Position numbers and translations under genes: made by a program. 35,242 bases of DNA from Methylosinus sp. Ce-a6 (lineage in GTDB: Bacteria; Pseudomonadota; Alphaproteobacteria; Rhizobiales; Beijerinckiaceae), in NCBI RefSeq assembly GCF_009811655.1, contig NZ_BGJX01000036.1, positions 1 to 35,242 of the forward strand. The letters are read 5' to 3'. Below the pieces are notes generated by a model. That model saw only the letters and a program-made list of their open reading frames with translations. It was not told the origin of the DNA and searched no databases. Below are positions 1-9,230 of the stretch, one piece after another (the first letter of the stretch is position 1; each line of letters starts with the position of its first letter).

Positions 1-77
1 CGGGAGCCGTGTGAGTCGAGAGGTTCATGCACGGTTCTAGGAGCGCCCGGGGGTGAAATTCCTCCGGGCGACTCGAC
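1..77 (+). mobile_element. 3' end of a group II intron (domains V and VI)
   Basis: Seen: positions 4-37 fold as a 34-nt domain V. GAGCCGTG at 4-11 pairs with CACGGTTC at 30-37 and contains the AGC triad, there is a 2-nt bulge at 28-29, and the upper stem is closed by a GAGA tetraloop at 18-21. Positions 41-74 fold as domain VI: stem 44-53/61-70, then a single unpaired A71, then GAG at 41-43 paired with CTC at 72-74. The 3' end AC at 76-77 fits the AY rule, and A71 lies at the usual distance for the lariat branch point. The rest of the intron, including any reverse transcriptase, would lie left of the window. The downstream exon starts near 78, about 150 bases before fabG. Confidence 0.85.
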
Positions 78-230
78 GAGCCGATTTGCAAGCTCTTGCC
101 GATCGCCCCATCCGCTTGTCGGGCCAATGGCCGCGTCTTCGCCGCCGATTGCGCCCGGCGCAGCGGGCGCCTTATAGAGGCGGGTAAAATGTCGCAGCGC
201 CCGGACGACAGCGACGGCGAGGGGGGAAAA

Positions 231-968
231 ATGTTCGGACTGACCGGCAAGACGGCGCTCGTGACCGGCGCGAGCGGCGGCATCGGCAAGGATATTGCGC
301 GCGCGCTGCACAAGAGCGGCGCCGTCGTCGCCCTTTCCGGAACCCGCGAGGAGGCGCTTTCGGCGCTCGCCGCCGAGCTCGGCGAGCGCGTCCATGTGCT
401 GCGTTGCGATCTTTCGGACAAGGCGCAGACCGAGGCTCTGGTCCCCGAGGCCGAAAAGGCCATGGGCGGGCTCGACATTCTCGTCAACAACGCCGGCATC
501 ACCCGCGACATGCTGTTCATGCGCCTCAAGGACGAGGATTGGGAGGCGGTGCTGAACGTCAATCTCACCTCGGCGTTCCGCCTGTCGCGCGCCGCGCTGC
601 GCGGCATGATGCGCAAGCGCTTCGGCCGCATCGTCGGGATCACCTCCGTCGTCGGCGTGACCGGCAACGCCGGCCAGGGCAATTATGCGGCGGCCAAGGC
701 CGGCATGATCGGAATGACCAAATCGCTCGCGGCGGAGGTCGCCTCCCGCGGCATCACCGTCAATTGCGTCGCTCCGGGCTTCATCGAGAGCCCGATGACC
801 GACGCGCTGAACGAGACGCAGAAGCAGTCGATCCTGCGCGCCGTCCCGGCCGGGCGGCTGGGGACCGGCGCTGACGTCGCCGCCGCCGTCGTCTATCTTT
901 CGAGCGACGAGGCCGCCTATGTGACGGGCCAGACCCTGCATGTGAACGGCGGGATGGCGATGATCTGA
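231..968 (+). CDS. fabG: 3-oxoacyl-ACP reductase FabG
   Basis: This 245-residue short-chain dehydrogenase reduces 3-oxoacyl-ACP to 3-hydroxyacyl-ACP with NADPH in the cytosolic type II fatty acid cycle. TGASGGIG at residues 12-19 is the cofactor loop, NNAG follows near 90, and the Ser / Tyr-x-x-x-Lys triad is in the ITSVVG and NYAAAK segments near 138-155. The frame is open back to 96, but the ATG at 231 follows a purine-rich ribosome site (GAGGGGGGAAAA) and gives the usual family length and N-terminus (MFGLTGKTALVTG). It starts the fabG-acpP-fabF block. fabD, its usual upstream neighbour, is not visible because a group II intron ends 153 bases upstream. Confidence 0.95.
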   Translation: MFGLTGKTALVTGASGGIGKDIARALHKSGAVVALSGTREEALSALAAELGERVHVLRCDLSDKAQTEALVPEAEKAMGGLDILVNNAGITRDMLFMRLKDEDWEAVLNVNLTSAFRLSRAALRGMMRKRFGRIVGITSVVGVTGNAGQGNYAAAKAGMIGMTKSLAAEVASRGITVNCVAPGFIESPMTDALNETQKQSILRAVPAGRLGTGADVAAAVVYLSSDEAAYVTGQTLHVNGGMAMI

Positions 969-1234
969 AGCCCCCGATTTGCCGCGGGGCGCCTCTCGCC
1001 ACGGCGAATTAATTATGCTACCAGACGCGACGCTGGCCGGGGGCGACGCCGTGAGTGCAATTCGGGCCGGCGAATCGGTTCGCCTCCAAAAGGCGACGTT
1101 TCGGCGGGTCGCGAGAGTGAAACCCGCGGAAATGTGAAGTAGTTTACCCCCTGAAACGATCGAGCGCGGTCCGAGGCGAACTCTGGATCCGCCAAATCGG
1201 TGTCAGCAGAGCGATCGAACGAGGATCAGAGCAG

Positions 1235-1474
1235 ATGAGCGATATCGCCCCGCGCGTTAAGAGTATCGTTGTCGAACATCTCGGCGTCAAAGAAGAAGAG
1301 GTGAAGCCGGAGGCGTCTTTCGTCGACGATCTCGGGGCCGACTCGCTCGATACCGTCGAGCTGGTCATGGCCTTCGAAGAGGAGTTCGGCGTCGAGATCC
1401 CGGACGAAGAGGCCGAGAAGATCAACACGGTCGGCGACGCCATCGCCTATCTCGAAAAAGCCAAGGCGGCCTGA
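1235..1474 (+). CDS. acpP: acyl carrier protein AcpP
   Basis: This small acidic protein of 79 residues carries the growing acyl chain during fatty acid synthesis. The DSLD motif at residues 36-39 contains Ser37, where 4'-phosphopantetheine is attached. Length, acidity (runs such as KEEEVK and AFEEEFGVEIPDEEAEK) and the position between fabG and fabF are all canonical. A gap of 266 bases separates it from fabG. This is wider than elsewhere in the block, so acpP may have its own promoter, as is common for this very highly expressed gene, although I could not identify a convincing one. GAGGATCAGAGCAG precedes the ATG as the ribosome site. Confidence 0.97.
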   Translation: MSDIAPRVKSIVVEHLGVKEEEVKPEASFVDDLGADSLDTVELVMAFEEEFGVEIPDEEAEKINTVGDAIAYLEKAKAA

Positions 1475-1576
1475 GGCGAGGAGCCTCTGCGCGACGCGGA
1501 TCGTGATAACGGTCCGCGCTGTCGCGGTTTCGAGAATCTCACTGAGACTTTAAAGACATAGCGCACGAGAGAACCC

Positions 1577-2839
1577 ATGCGCAGGGTGGTGGTCACCGGT
1601 CTCGGCATTGTTTCGCCGCTGGGCTGTGGCGTGGACGTCAATTGGCGGCGATTGATCGCCGGAGAGCACGGTTTTCGCCGCATCGACACTTTCGAGGCGT
1701 CCGATCTTCCGTGTCAAATTGCAGGTTTCGTGCCGCGCGGCGACGGAACCGACGGAACTTTCGACCCGGACGCCTGGTTCGAGCCGAAGGAGCAGCGCAA
1801 GGTCGACGACTTCATCATCTATGGCGTCAGCGCGGCGACTCAGGCGCTGGCCGACGCCGGATGGAAGGCCGACACGCCCGAGAAGCAGAATTCGACCGGC
1901 GTGCTGATCGGCTCCGGCATCGGCGGGCTCGGCGGCATTTACGAGACCTCGGTCACGCTGAAGGAGAAGGGCCCGCGGCGCGTGTCGCCCTTCTTCATCT
2001 CCGGTCGCATCATCAATCTGGCTTCCGGCTATGTGTCCATCATGCATGGGCTCAAGGGTCCCAATCACGCCGTCGTCACGGCCTGCTCCACTGGCGCGCA
2101 CGCCATCGGCGACGCGGGCCGGCTGATCGCGCTCGGCGAGGCGGAGGTGATGGTGGCCGGCGGCGCCGAATCGCCGGTGAACCGCATCGGCGTCGCGGGC
2201 TTCGCCGCCTGCAAGGCGCTGTCGACCGGCTTCAACGACCGGCCCGAGGCCGGATCGCGTCCTTACGACCGCGATCGCGACGGTTTCGTCATGGGCGAGG
2301 GCGCGGGCTGCGTGGTGCTCGAATCCTATGAGCACGCCAAGGCGCGCGGCGCGAAAATCTACGCCGAGCTCATCGGCTACGGCATGTCGGGCGACGCCTA
2401 TCACATCACCGCCCCCGCGCCGGACGGCGACGGCGCCTATCGCTGCATGGAGATCGCGCTGAAGCGCGCCGGCGTCCGCGTTTCCGACGTGGACTATGTC
2501 AATTCCCACGGCACCTCGACGCCGCTCGGCGACGAGATCGAGCTTTCGGCCGTGCAGCGGCTCATCGGCAATGAGGCGCCGCGGCTGTCGATGTCCTCGA
2601 CCAAATCGGCGATCGGCCATCTGCTCGGGGCGGCCGGAGCCGTGGAGGCGATCTATTCCATCCTGGCGCTCAACCATGGAGTCGCGCCGCCCACACGCAA
2701 TCTGGATAATCCCTCGGTCGAGACCGACATAGATCTGGTGCCGCACAAGGCGCGCGAGCGACAGATCGACCTCGTCTTGTCCAACTCTTTCGGTTTCGGC
2801 GGCACCAATGCGTCCCTCGTGTTCCGACGCACGCAGTGA
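1577..2839 (+). CDS. fabF: 3-oxoacyl-ACP synthase II FabF
   Basis: This 420-residue thiolase-fold enzyme condenses malonyl-ACP with acyl-ACP to elongate fatty acids. The catalytic triad is visible: Cys170 in TACSTGAH, His311 in NSHGTSTPLGD and His348 in SAIGHLLGAAG. The C-terminus NSFGFGGTNASLVF is typical. It follows acpP by about 100 bases in the conserved alphaproteobacterial order acpP-fabF-mltG. The length matches the family. A 457-residue open frame on the opposite strand is a high-GC shadow. Confidence 0.96.
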   Translation: MRRVVVTGLGIVSPLGCGVDVNWRRLIAGEHGFRRIDTFEASDLPCQIAGFVPRGDGTDGTFDPDAWFEPKEQRKVDDFIIYGVSAATQALADAGWKADTPEKQNSTGVLIGSGIGGLGGIYETSVTLKEKGPRRVSPFFISGRIINLASGYVSIMHGLKGPNHAVVTACSTGAHAIGDAGRLIALGEAEVMVAGGAESPVNRIGVAGFAACKALSTGFNDRPEAGSRPYDRDRDGFVMGEGAGCVVLESYEHAKARGAKIYAELIGYGMSGDAYHITAPAPDGDGAYRCMEIALKRAGVRVSDVDYVNSHGTSTPLGDEIELSAVQRLIGNEAPRLSMSSTKSAIGHLLGAAGAVEAIYSILALNHGVAPPTRNLDNPSVETDIDLVPHKARERQIDLVLSNSFGFGGTNASLVFRRTQ

Positions 2840-2984
2840 GCGGCGGCGCCCGCTCGCCGCTCGCGCCTGTGGACGAGGGGGCGTTCCTGATTTCGCCACA
2901 AAGAACGATAGTGTGACGGACACGCGAGCGCCGCAAAGCCGTCGTAATCCTCTTCGCCGAGCCGCCGCGAGAGGCGCTCTTTAA

Positions 2985-3031
2985 AGCGTTTCCAGCCGAA
3001 GCGGACGCCGGTTCGGCGTTGGAAACGCGTC
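2985..3031 (+). repeat. dispersed palindromic repeat, copy A
   Basis: Outer arms GCGTTTCCA (2986-2994) and TGGAAACGC (3019-3027) enclose inner arms CGCCG (3006-3010) and CGGCG (3014-3018). Near-identical sequence recurs on the minus strand at 5071-5110 and on the plus strand at 26764-26808. It lies between fabF and mltG. Confidence 0.8.
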
Positions 3032-3132
3032 GAGACGCCAGTTTGTCGGTCCGTCGCGTTTTTCGAGTCGGCGAATTTGGATTTGATCCGAATCACGGCG
3101 CGGCCCGAAACCCAAGAGACGGAGTGTTCCCG

Positions 3133-4956
<1,824 letters not shown>

Positions 4957-4969
4957 CGGGCCGGACGAA

Positions 4970-5110
4970 CAGAGCGCTTTCCGCTCGAACGGAATCGTTC
5001 GAGCGACTAGAGTCCTTTCCGTGTTTCAGTGAAACACGGAAAGGACTCTAGGCTTTTGTTTTGCCGCCCTTCCAGCGCCGAACCGGCGTCCACTTCGGCT
5101 GGAGACGCTC
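4970..5110 (-). repeat. dispersed palindromic repeat, copy B (compound)
   Basis: Three modules lie between mltG and yicC. A palindrome with 10-bp arms CGCTCGAACG/CGTTCGAGCG lies at 4982-5005. A perfect 22-bp stem with a one-base loop lies at 5007-5051 (centre G5029) and is followed by GGCTTTTGTTTTG. A reverse-strand copy of the copy A core lies at 5071-5110. The second and third modules recur together, inverted as a unit, at 26758-26862. The 22-bp stem followed by a T-rich run could also terminate transcription after mltG. Confidence 0.8.
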
Positions 5111-5134
5111 TTTTCGCCCCGACCAAGGATCGCA

Positions 5135-6022
5135 ATGTCGCTCGCCAGCATGACCGGCTTCGCCCGCGCTCACGACAGTCTCGGACCGTGGCGCTACGCC
5201 TGGGAGATCAAGACCGTCAATTCCAAGGGGCTGGACCTGCGCCTGCGCGTCCCGCCCAATTTCGACGCGGTGGAGGTCAAGGCGCGCGCGCTCATCTCCG
5301 GCCGGATCGCGCGCGGCTCCTGCTTCGCCAATCTGACGGCGCGGCGCGACGACGCGCTGGTCGAGACGCGAATCAATCGCGCCGCGCTCGACCGACTGTT
5401 GAAGGCGCTCGACGACGTGCCGCTGCATGCTTCTTTGAGACCGGCGTCGCTCGATGGTCTGCTCGCCCTGCGCGGCATCGTCGAGGTCATCGAGCCGGAG
5501 GACGACGAGGAGCAGCGCAATGCGCTCGACGCGAAAGTGCTCGCGACATTGTCGCAGGCGTTGGACGCGCTCGCCGCCTCACGCGATGCGGAAGGCGCCG
5601 CCATAGGCGCGGTGCTCGCTGCGCGACTCGCGCGCATCGGCGAATTGACCGCGCAGGCGGAAGCTCTGCCCGGCCGTTCCGCCGAAGCGGTGCGCGCGCG
5701 TCTCGCCGCCCAAGTCGCGACTCTGCTCGAAACCGGCCATTCCTTCGATCCGCAGCGCCTGCATCAAGAGGCGGTGCTGCTCGCGGTCAAGGCCGACATT
5801 CGCGAGGAGCTCGATCGGCTGAAGGCCCATGTGGCGAGCGCCCGCGCGCTCGTGGAAAAGGGCGGCCCCATCGGCCGGCGGCTGGATTTCCTCGCCCAGG
5901 AACTGTCGCGCGAGACCAACACGCTCTGCGCCAAATCCAACGACGGCGCGCTGACGGCGATCGGCCTCGAGCTCAAGATCCAGGTCGAGCAGTGGCGCGA
6001 GCAGGTACAAAATATTGAGTGA
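5135..6022 (+). CDS. yicC: YicC family protein (putative endoribonuclease)
   Basis: This 295-residue protein belongs to the YicC family, whose members are linked to RNA decay. It begins with the signature MSLASMTGFARA and has the conserved EIKTVNSKGLDLRLRVP segment of the N-terminal domain. The C-terminal DUF1732 domain (about residues 205-295) holds RLDFLAQELSRETNTLCAKS and ends in ELKIQVEQWREQVQNIE. The start is the ATG after AAGGATCGCA. It stands directly before gmk, the usual order in this group of bacteria. Function within the family is known only in part, so the activity is taken from family knowledge. Confidence 0.93.
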   Translation: MSLASMTGFARAHDSLGPWRYAWEIKTVNSKGLDLRLRVPPNFDAVEVKARALISGRIARGSCFANLTARRDDALVETRINRAALDRLLKALDDVPLHASLRPASLDGLLALRGIVEVIEPEDDEEQRNALDAKVLATLSQALDALAASRDAEGAAIGAVLAARLARIGELTAQAEALPGRSAEAVRARLAAQVATLLETGHSFDPQRLHQEAVLLAVKADIREELDRLKAHVASARALVEKGGPIGRRLDFLAQELSRETNTLCAKSNDGALTAIGLELKIQVEQWREQVQNIE

Positions 6023-6100
6023 GTGGTGAGTAGTGAGTAGTGAGTGGAGGGCGACCCGCTCCAATTCGCTACTCACCACCCACTACTCACCACTCACCAC
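6017..6100. repeat. long imperfect hairpin made of GTGAGTA-type 7-nt repeats
   Basis: The left arm (6017-6048) and right arm (6069-6100) are imperfect reverse complements over about 30 bases with roughly three mismatches. Each arm is built from tandem copies of GAGTAGT / ACTCACC units. The loop is 6049-6068. The element begins at the yicC stop codon and ends 8 bases before the gmk start, so it probably forms in the mRNA between the two genes. Confidence 0.8.
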
Positions 6101-6108
6101 GGACTCGT

Positions 6109-6747
6109 ATGCCCACAACGCCGGACCGACGCGGAATCGTCCTCATCCTCTCCTCGCCCTCCGGCGCGGGAAAGACGACGCTGACGCGCATGTTGTTGCA
6201 GAACCGCGAGCTCGACCTCACCCTCTCCATTTCGGTGACGACGCGCCCGCGCCGCTCGAGCGAGGTCGACGGCATCCATTATTCCTTCATCTCGAAGAGC
6301 CGCTTCGAATCGATGCGCGACAATGGCGAATTGCTGGAATGGGCCGAGGTGCACGGCAATCTCTACGGCACGCCGCGCGCGCCTGTGGAAGAGATATTGA
6401 ACGAAGGCCGCGACGCTCTGTTCGACATCGACTATCAGGGCACGCGGCAGGTGCGCGAGAAGATGGGCGCGGACACCGTCACCGTCTTCATCCTGCCGCC
6501 GTCGATGAAGGAGCTGCGCGCCCGCCTCGAGCGCCGCGCCGAGGATTCGCGCGAGGCGATCGAGCGCCGTCTCGAGAATGCGCGCAATGAAATCCAGCGC
6601 TGGAAGCAATATGACTATGTGCTCATCAACGACGATCTGCAGAAGTCTTTCGACGATCTGCTCGCCATATTGCGGGCGGAGCGTTCGCGCCGGCCGCGGC
6701 GCCTGCAGGGCATCGAAGCCTTCGTCGCGCGCCTGCTCAGCGAGTGA
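6109..6747 (+). CDS. gmk: guanylate kinase
   Basis: This 212-residue enzyme phosphorylates GMP to GDP with ATP. The P-loop SSPSGAGKTT lies at residues 15-24. The GMP-binding segment includes SVTTRPRRSSEVDGIHY, and DIDYQGTRQVREK and the C-terminal lid region are typical. The frame is open upstream, but the extra codons lie inside the 7-nt-repeat hairpin, so the ATG at 6109 is preferred. No strong ribosome site is visible there because the hairpin arm ends 8 bases upstream, which may matter for translation. Length matches the family. Confidence 0.95.
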   Translation: MPTTPDRRGIVLILSSPSGAGKTTLTRMLLQNRELDLTLSISVTTRPRRSSEVDGIHYSFISKSRFESMRDNGELLEWAEVHGNLYGTPRAPVEEILNEGRDALFDIDYQGTRQVREKMGADTVTVFILPPSMKELRARLERRAEDSREAIERRLENARNEIQRWKQYDYVLINDDLQKSFDDLLAILRAERSRRPRRLQGIEAFVARLLSE

Positions 6748-6789
6748 CTTCGACGACGAGGCGCGACACGCGAGGGAGCTGGTTCGAAG

Positions 6790-7131
6790 ATGACATTGGC
6801 GAGGCTCTTTTCCGCCGCATTCGCGATTCTCTCGCTCGCCGCTTGCAACGCCACGCGGCCCGCCGCGATCGCCGAGGCGCCGGCCATCGCGACGCGCAAC
6901 ACGGCGCCTGTGGACTTCAGGCCGCCGGAGGGCTCCGGTTGCGCTGGGGCGATCGCCCGCTATCGCGCGATCATGGACAATGATCTCGCCATGGGCCATG
7001 TGAATCAGGGCGTCTATGCGACGATCCGGAGCGAGATCGACGCCGCCGCCGCGGCCTGCTCGGCCGGTCGCAACGCCGAGGCCGTCGCTCTGATTCGCGC
7101 GAGCAAGGCCCGACACGGCTATCCCGGCTGA
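6790..7131 (+). CDS. small lipoprotein of unknown function
   Basis: A 113-residue protein with an N-terminal signal sequence and a lipobox LSLAAC ending at Cys19, so it is probably lipid-anchored in the periplasm. The mature part contains two further cysteines (SGCAGAI and AACSAG) that could form a disulfide, and a helical segment RYRAIMDNDLAMGHVNQGVY. It starts 42 bases after gmk with GAGGGAGC upstream. I recognise the general type, short conserved lipoproteins of Hyphomicrobiales, but no function. Its helical body ends in ALIRASKARHGYPG. Confidence 0.8.
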   Translation: MTLARLFSAAFAILSLAACNATRPAAIAEAPAIATRNTAPVDFRPPEGSGCAGAIARYRAIMDNDLAMGHVNQGVYATIRSEIDAAAAACSAGRNAEAVALIRASKARHGYPG

Positions 7132-7154
7132 GCGGTCGCGACATTTCGCAGCTT

Positions 7155-7222
7155 AGATTGGAAGCAATCTCAACTTGCGGCGTTGTGGCGCGAAAGACCT
7201 TCTTCTACCTTGATAATCAAGC
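7155..7222 (+). promoter_or_regulatory. two palindromes upstream of iron-permease genes, one Fur-like
   Basis: AGATTG-GAAG-CAATCT lies at 7155-7170, and a perfect 13-bp palindrome CTTGATAATCAAG at 7210-7222. The second contains TGATAATCA, the centre of the classical Fur box. It lies 121 bases before a cupredoxin-FTR1 pair, so iron-dependent control is plausible. Irr or RirA sites, the other iron regulators of this order, were not recognised. Confidence 0.4.
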
Positions 7223-7342
7223 TCTAGCGCATTTGCTGTCCGAGCCCCGGCGTCGCCGGTCCGATGGCCGGTGGGTCGGTTCTTGCTTTCTTTGCGCGGA
7301 GTGTGGGCCAAGGCGTCGAAACCACTCACCGAAAGGCGTGAA

Positions 7343-7678
7343 ATGAAATCCTCCCAAATTCTGCTCGTCGCCGCGGCTCTCGCAACGGGCGCCGTCGCCG
7401 CCGTCGCGGCCGACGAGACCTCGCTGCAATTGTCCATCAAGGACCATCGCTTCTCGCCCGCCGAGCTTCATGCGCCGGCCGACAAGCCGATCGCCATCGT
7501 CGTGAAGAATCTCGATTCGACGCCCGAGGAATTCGAGAGCAAGGCCCTCAAGATCGAGAAGGTCGTCGCCGGCGCCGCGGAGATCACCGTGCGCCTGCGG
7601 CCGCTGAAGCCCGGCCGCTATCAATTCGTCGGCGAATATCACGAGGCCACGGCCAAAGGCGCGCTCGTCGTCGAGTAA
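7343..7678 (+). CDS. periplasmic cupredoxin-like protein
   Basis: A 111-residue secreted protein. Residues 1-22 form a signal peptide (LLVAAALATGAVAAVAA). The mature part reads as one cupredoxin-type beta domain (LSIKDHRFSPAELHAPADKP ... LKPGRYQFVGEYH) like the domain attached to EfeO-type iron uptake proteins. The Cys and Met ligands of type 1 copper sites are absent. His residues at KDHRF, LHAP and EYHEA and several acidic residues could bind metal instead. It ends 12 bases before the FTR1 permease and is surely in its operon, so a periplasmic role in delivering or oxidising iron is inferred. The start at 7343 follows GAAAGGCGTGAA. Confidence 0.82.
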   Translation: MKSSQILLVAAALATGAVAAVAADETSLQLSIKDHRFSPAELHAPADKPIAIVVKNLDSTPEEFESKALKIEKVVAGAAEITVRLRPLKPGRYQFVGEYHEATAKGALVVE

Positions 7679-7690
7679 AGGACGGAAACC

Positions 7691-8524
7691 ATGCTGGGCG
7701 CTCTCGTAATCGTCTTTCGCGAGGTCATAGAGGCGGGTCTCGTCATCGGCATCGTGCTGGCCGTCACCAAAGGGGCGCACGGCTCGCGCGCCTTCGTCTT
7801 CGGCGGCGTGGCGGCGGGCGCGCTCGGCGCGAGCGTCGTCGCCCTCTTCGCCGATGCGCTGTCGCAGGCCGTGGCCGGGCGCGGTCAGGAGCTGTTCAAC
7901 GCCGGCGTGCTGGCGATCGCGGTGGTGATGCTCGCCTGGCACAATATCTGGATGGCGCGCCACGGCCGCGAGCTCGCCAGCGAGCTGGCGGCGGCCGGCC
8001 GCGCCGCCGCATCCGGCGACAAATCCTTCCTCGCCTTGGCGCTCGTCGTTGCGCTCGCCGTGCTGCGCGAGGGCTCGGAGGTCGCGCTCTTCCTCTATGG
8101 CATTCTGGCGTCCGGCGAATCGGCGGCCGATCTCCTCACGGGCGGCGTCGCCGGACTTTTGCTCGGCGCGCTCGTCAGCGCGCTCACCTATTTCGGGCTC
8201 GTCAACATTCCGGCGCGGCATTTGTTCGCGGTGACGACGGCGATGATCACGCTGCTCGCGGCGGGCCTCGCGGCGCAATGCGCAAGCTTCCTGCAGCAGG
8301 CCTGGATCGTCACCGCTCTGTCGCAGACCGTGTGGGACACCTCCGGCGTGCTGCCGGATTCGAGCCTTTTCGGCCGTGTGCTGCACACGCTGATCGGCTA
8401 TGTCGACCAGCCGACGGCGCTGCAACTCGTCGTCTATGTCGCGACGCTGGCGGCGATCACCATCGCGGGCCGCCTCGCGGCGCCACGCGCCCGCGCGGCC
8501 AACGCCCACGCGGCGGCGGAATAG
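7691..8524 (+). CDS. FTR1-family high-affinity iron permease
   Basis: A 277-residue integral membrane protein with about seven hydrophobic segments. It carries the two REXXE motifs of the FTR1/EfeU family: REVIE at residues 10-14 and REGSE at 126-130, which form the iron pathway in the membrane. The family moves ferric iron coupled to an oxidation step. No EfeB peroxidase or full-length EfeO is seen nearby, so the cupredoxin-like protein just upstream is the likely partner. It ends in an Ala/Arg tail after the last helix. A hairpin-prone GCCCCCACCGGGGAGGGGC region follows the stop. Confidence 0.9.
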   Translation: MLGALVIVFREVIEAGLVIGIVLAVTKGAHGSRAFVFGGVAAGALGASVVALFADALSQAVAGRGQELFNAGVLAIAVVMLAWHNIWMARHGRELASELAAAGRAAASGDKSFLALALVVALAVLREGSEVALFLYGILASGESAADLLTGGVAGLLLGALVSALTYFGLVNIPARHLFAVTTAMITLLAAGLAAQCASFLQQAWIVTALSQTVWDTSGVLPDSSLFGRVLHTLIGYVDQPTALQLVVYVATLAAITIAGRLAAPRARAANAHAAAE

Positions 8525-8554
8525 CCCCCACCGGGGAGGGGCGAAGCGGCGGCG

Positions 8555-8995
8555 TTACTTCCCCGGTTCTTCCGGCGTCGCTATGTCGATCTTGCGGATC
8601 ACGCGCTCGGGCTCCGGCCGCACGAGATCGATGGACAAGAGGCCGTTGACGAGATCGGCGCCCAGCACCTGCATTCCTTCCGCCAGCAGAAAGGCGCGCT
8701 GAAACTGCCGCGCGGCGATGCCGCGATGGAGGAACTGCCGTTCGCGCTCCTCGACCTGCTTGCCGCGGATGACGAGCTGGCTCTCCTCGAGCGAGATCTC
8801 GAGCTGCTCGCGCGTGAAGCCGGCGACGGCGAGAGTCAGCCGCAGCCGGTCCGGACAGCAGTCCGTGCGCGGCAGACGTTCGATATTGTAGGGAGGATAG
8901 CCGTCGGAGCCCGAGCGTGTGACGCGGTCCAGCGCGCGTTCGATCTCGTCGAACCCCAGAAGAAAGGGGGAATTGAGCGTCGGCAGTCGTGCCAT
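8555..8995 (-). CDS. small heat shock protein, Hsp20 family
   Basis: A 146-residue alpha-crystallin-type chaperone that holds unfolding proteins. The N-terminus (PFLLGFDEIERALDRV) and the core (YNIERLP ... LRLTLAVAGFTREQLEISLE ... LVIRGKQ ... ERQFLHRGIAARQFQRAFLL ... NGLLSIDLVRPEPE) follow the IbpA/HspH pattern of this order. It converges on the FTR1 gene with a 30-base gap. Upstream lie an RpoH-like promoter and a hairpin that would mask the ribosome site; both are listed separately. The C-terminal I-x-I-type anchor is weak (RKIDIATPEEPGK). Confidence 0.93.
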   Translation of the reverse strand: MARLPTLNSPFLLGFDEIERALDRVTRSGSDGYPPYNIERLPRTDCCPDRLRLTLAVAGFTREQLEISLEESQLVIRGKQVEERERQFLHRGIAARQFQRAFLLAEGMQVLGADLVNGLLSIDLVRPEPERVIRKIDIATPEEPGK

Positions 8996-8998
8996 GGC

Positions 8999-9017
8999 GA
9001 AGCCCTCGCGGCGCTTC
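8999..9017 (-). promoter_or_regulatory. candidate RNA thermometer hairpin at the hsp20 start
   Basis: On the minus strand GAAGC pairs with GCTTC and, past one bulged G, CC pairs with GG across a GCGA tetraloop. The ribosome site GAGG lies inside this hairpin, 8 bases before the ATG. A bulged G opposite a masked ribosome site is typical of ROSE-type thermometers that control small heat shock genes in rhizobia. Confidence 0.45.
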
Positions 9018-9064
9018 TCTTTTGCGAATGATCTGCGAGGCCCGGCGTCGGCGCCTCGCGCCGT

Positions 9065-9093
9065 ATATGGAGCCGAAGCTCGGCGCGATCAAG
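9065..9093 (-). promoter_or_regulatory. candidate RpoH (sigma-32) promoter of hsp20
   Basis: On the minus strand CTTGAT (9088-9093), 17 bases, then CCATAT (9065-9070). This resembles the alphaproteobacterial heat-shock consensus (CTTG ... C-Y-T-A-T-like). It would give a 5' leader of about 60 bases that includes the start-site hairpin. Confidence 0.5.
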
Positions 9094-9230
9094 CGGCGCC
9101 GCGCGGCGCCGTGTTCATCGATTTCGAGGGCGGCCGAGTGGCGAAGCGCGGCGCGGAAAACCGCAGCCGGCGACTATCCGCCGAGTTCGAGCCTTGCTTT
9201 AGGTAAGCTGCCGGACTATTCCATTCAAAC

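Noticed and set aside
1550..2923. 457-codon minus-strand frame over fabF
   Set aside because: Shadow of fabF: no domain resemblance and no ribosome site.
6017..6100. Possible CRISPR-like array of short repeats
   Set aside because: Units are 7 nt without spacers and form two inverted arms, so it is a repeat hairpin.
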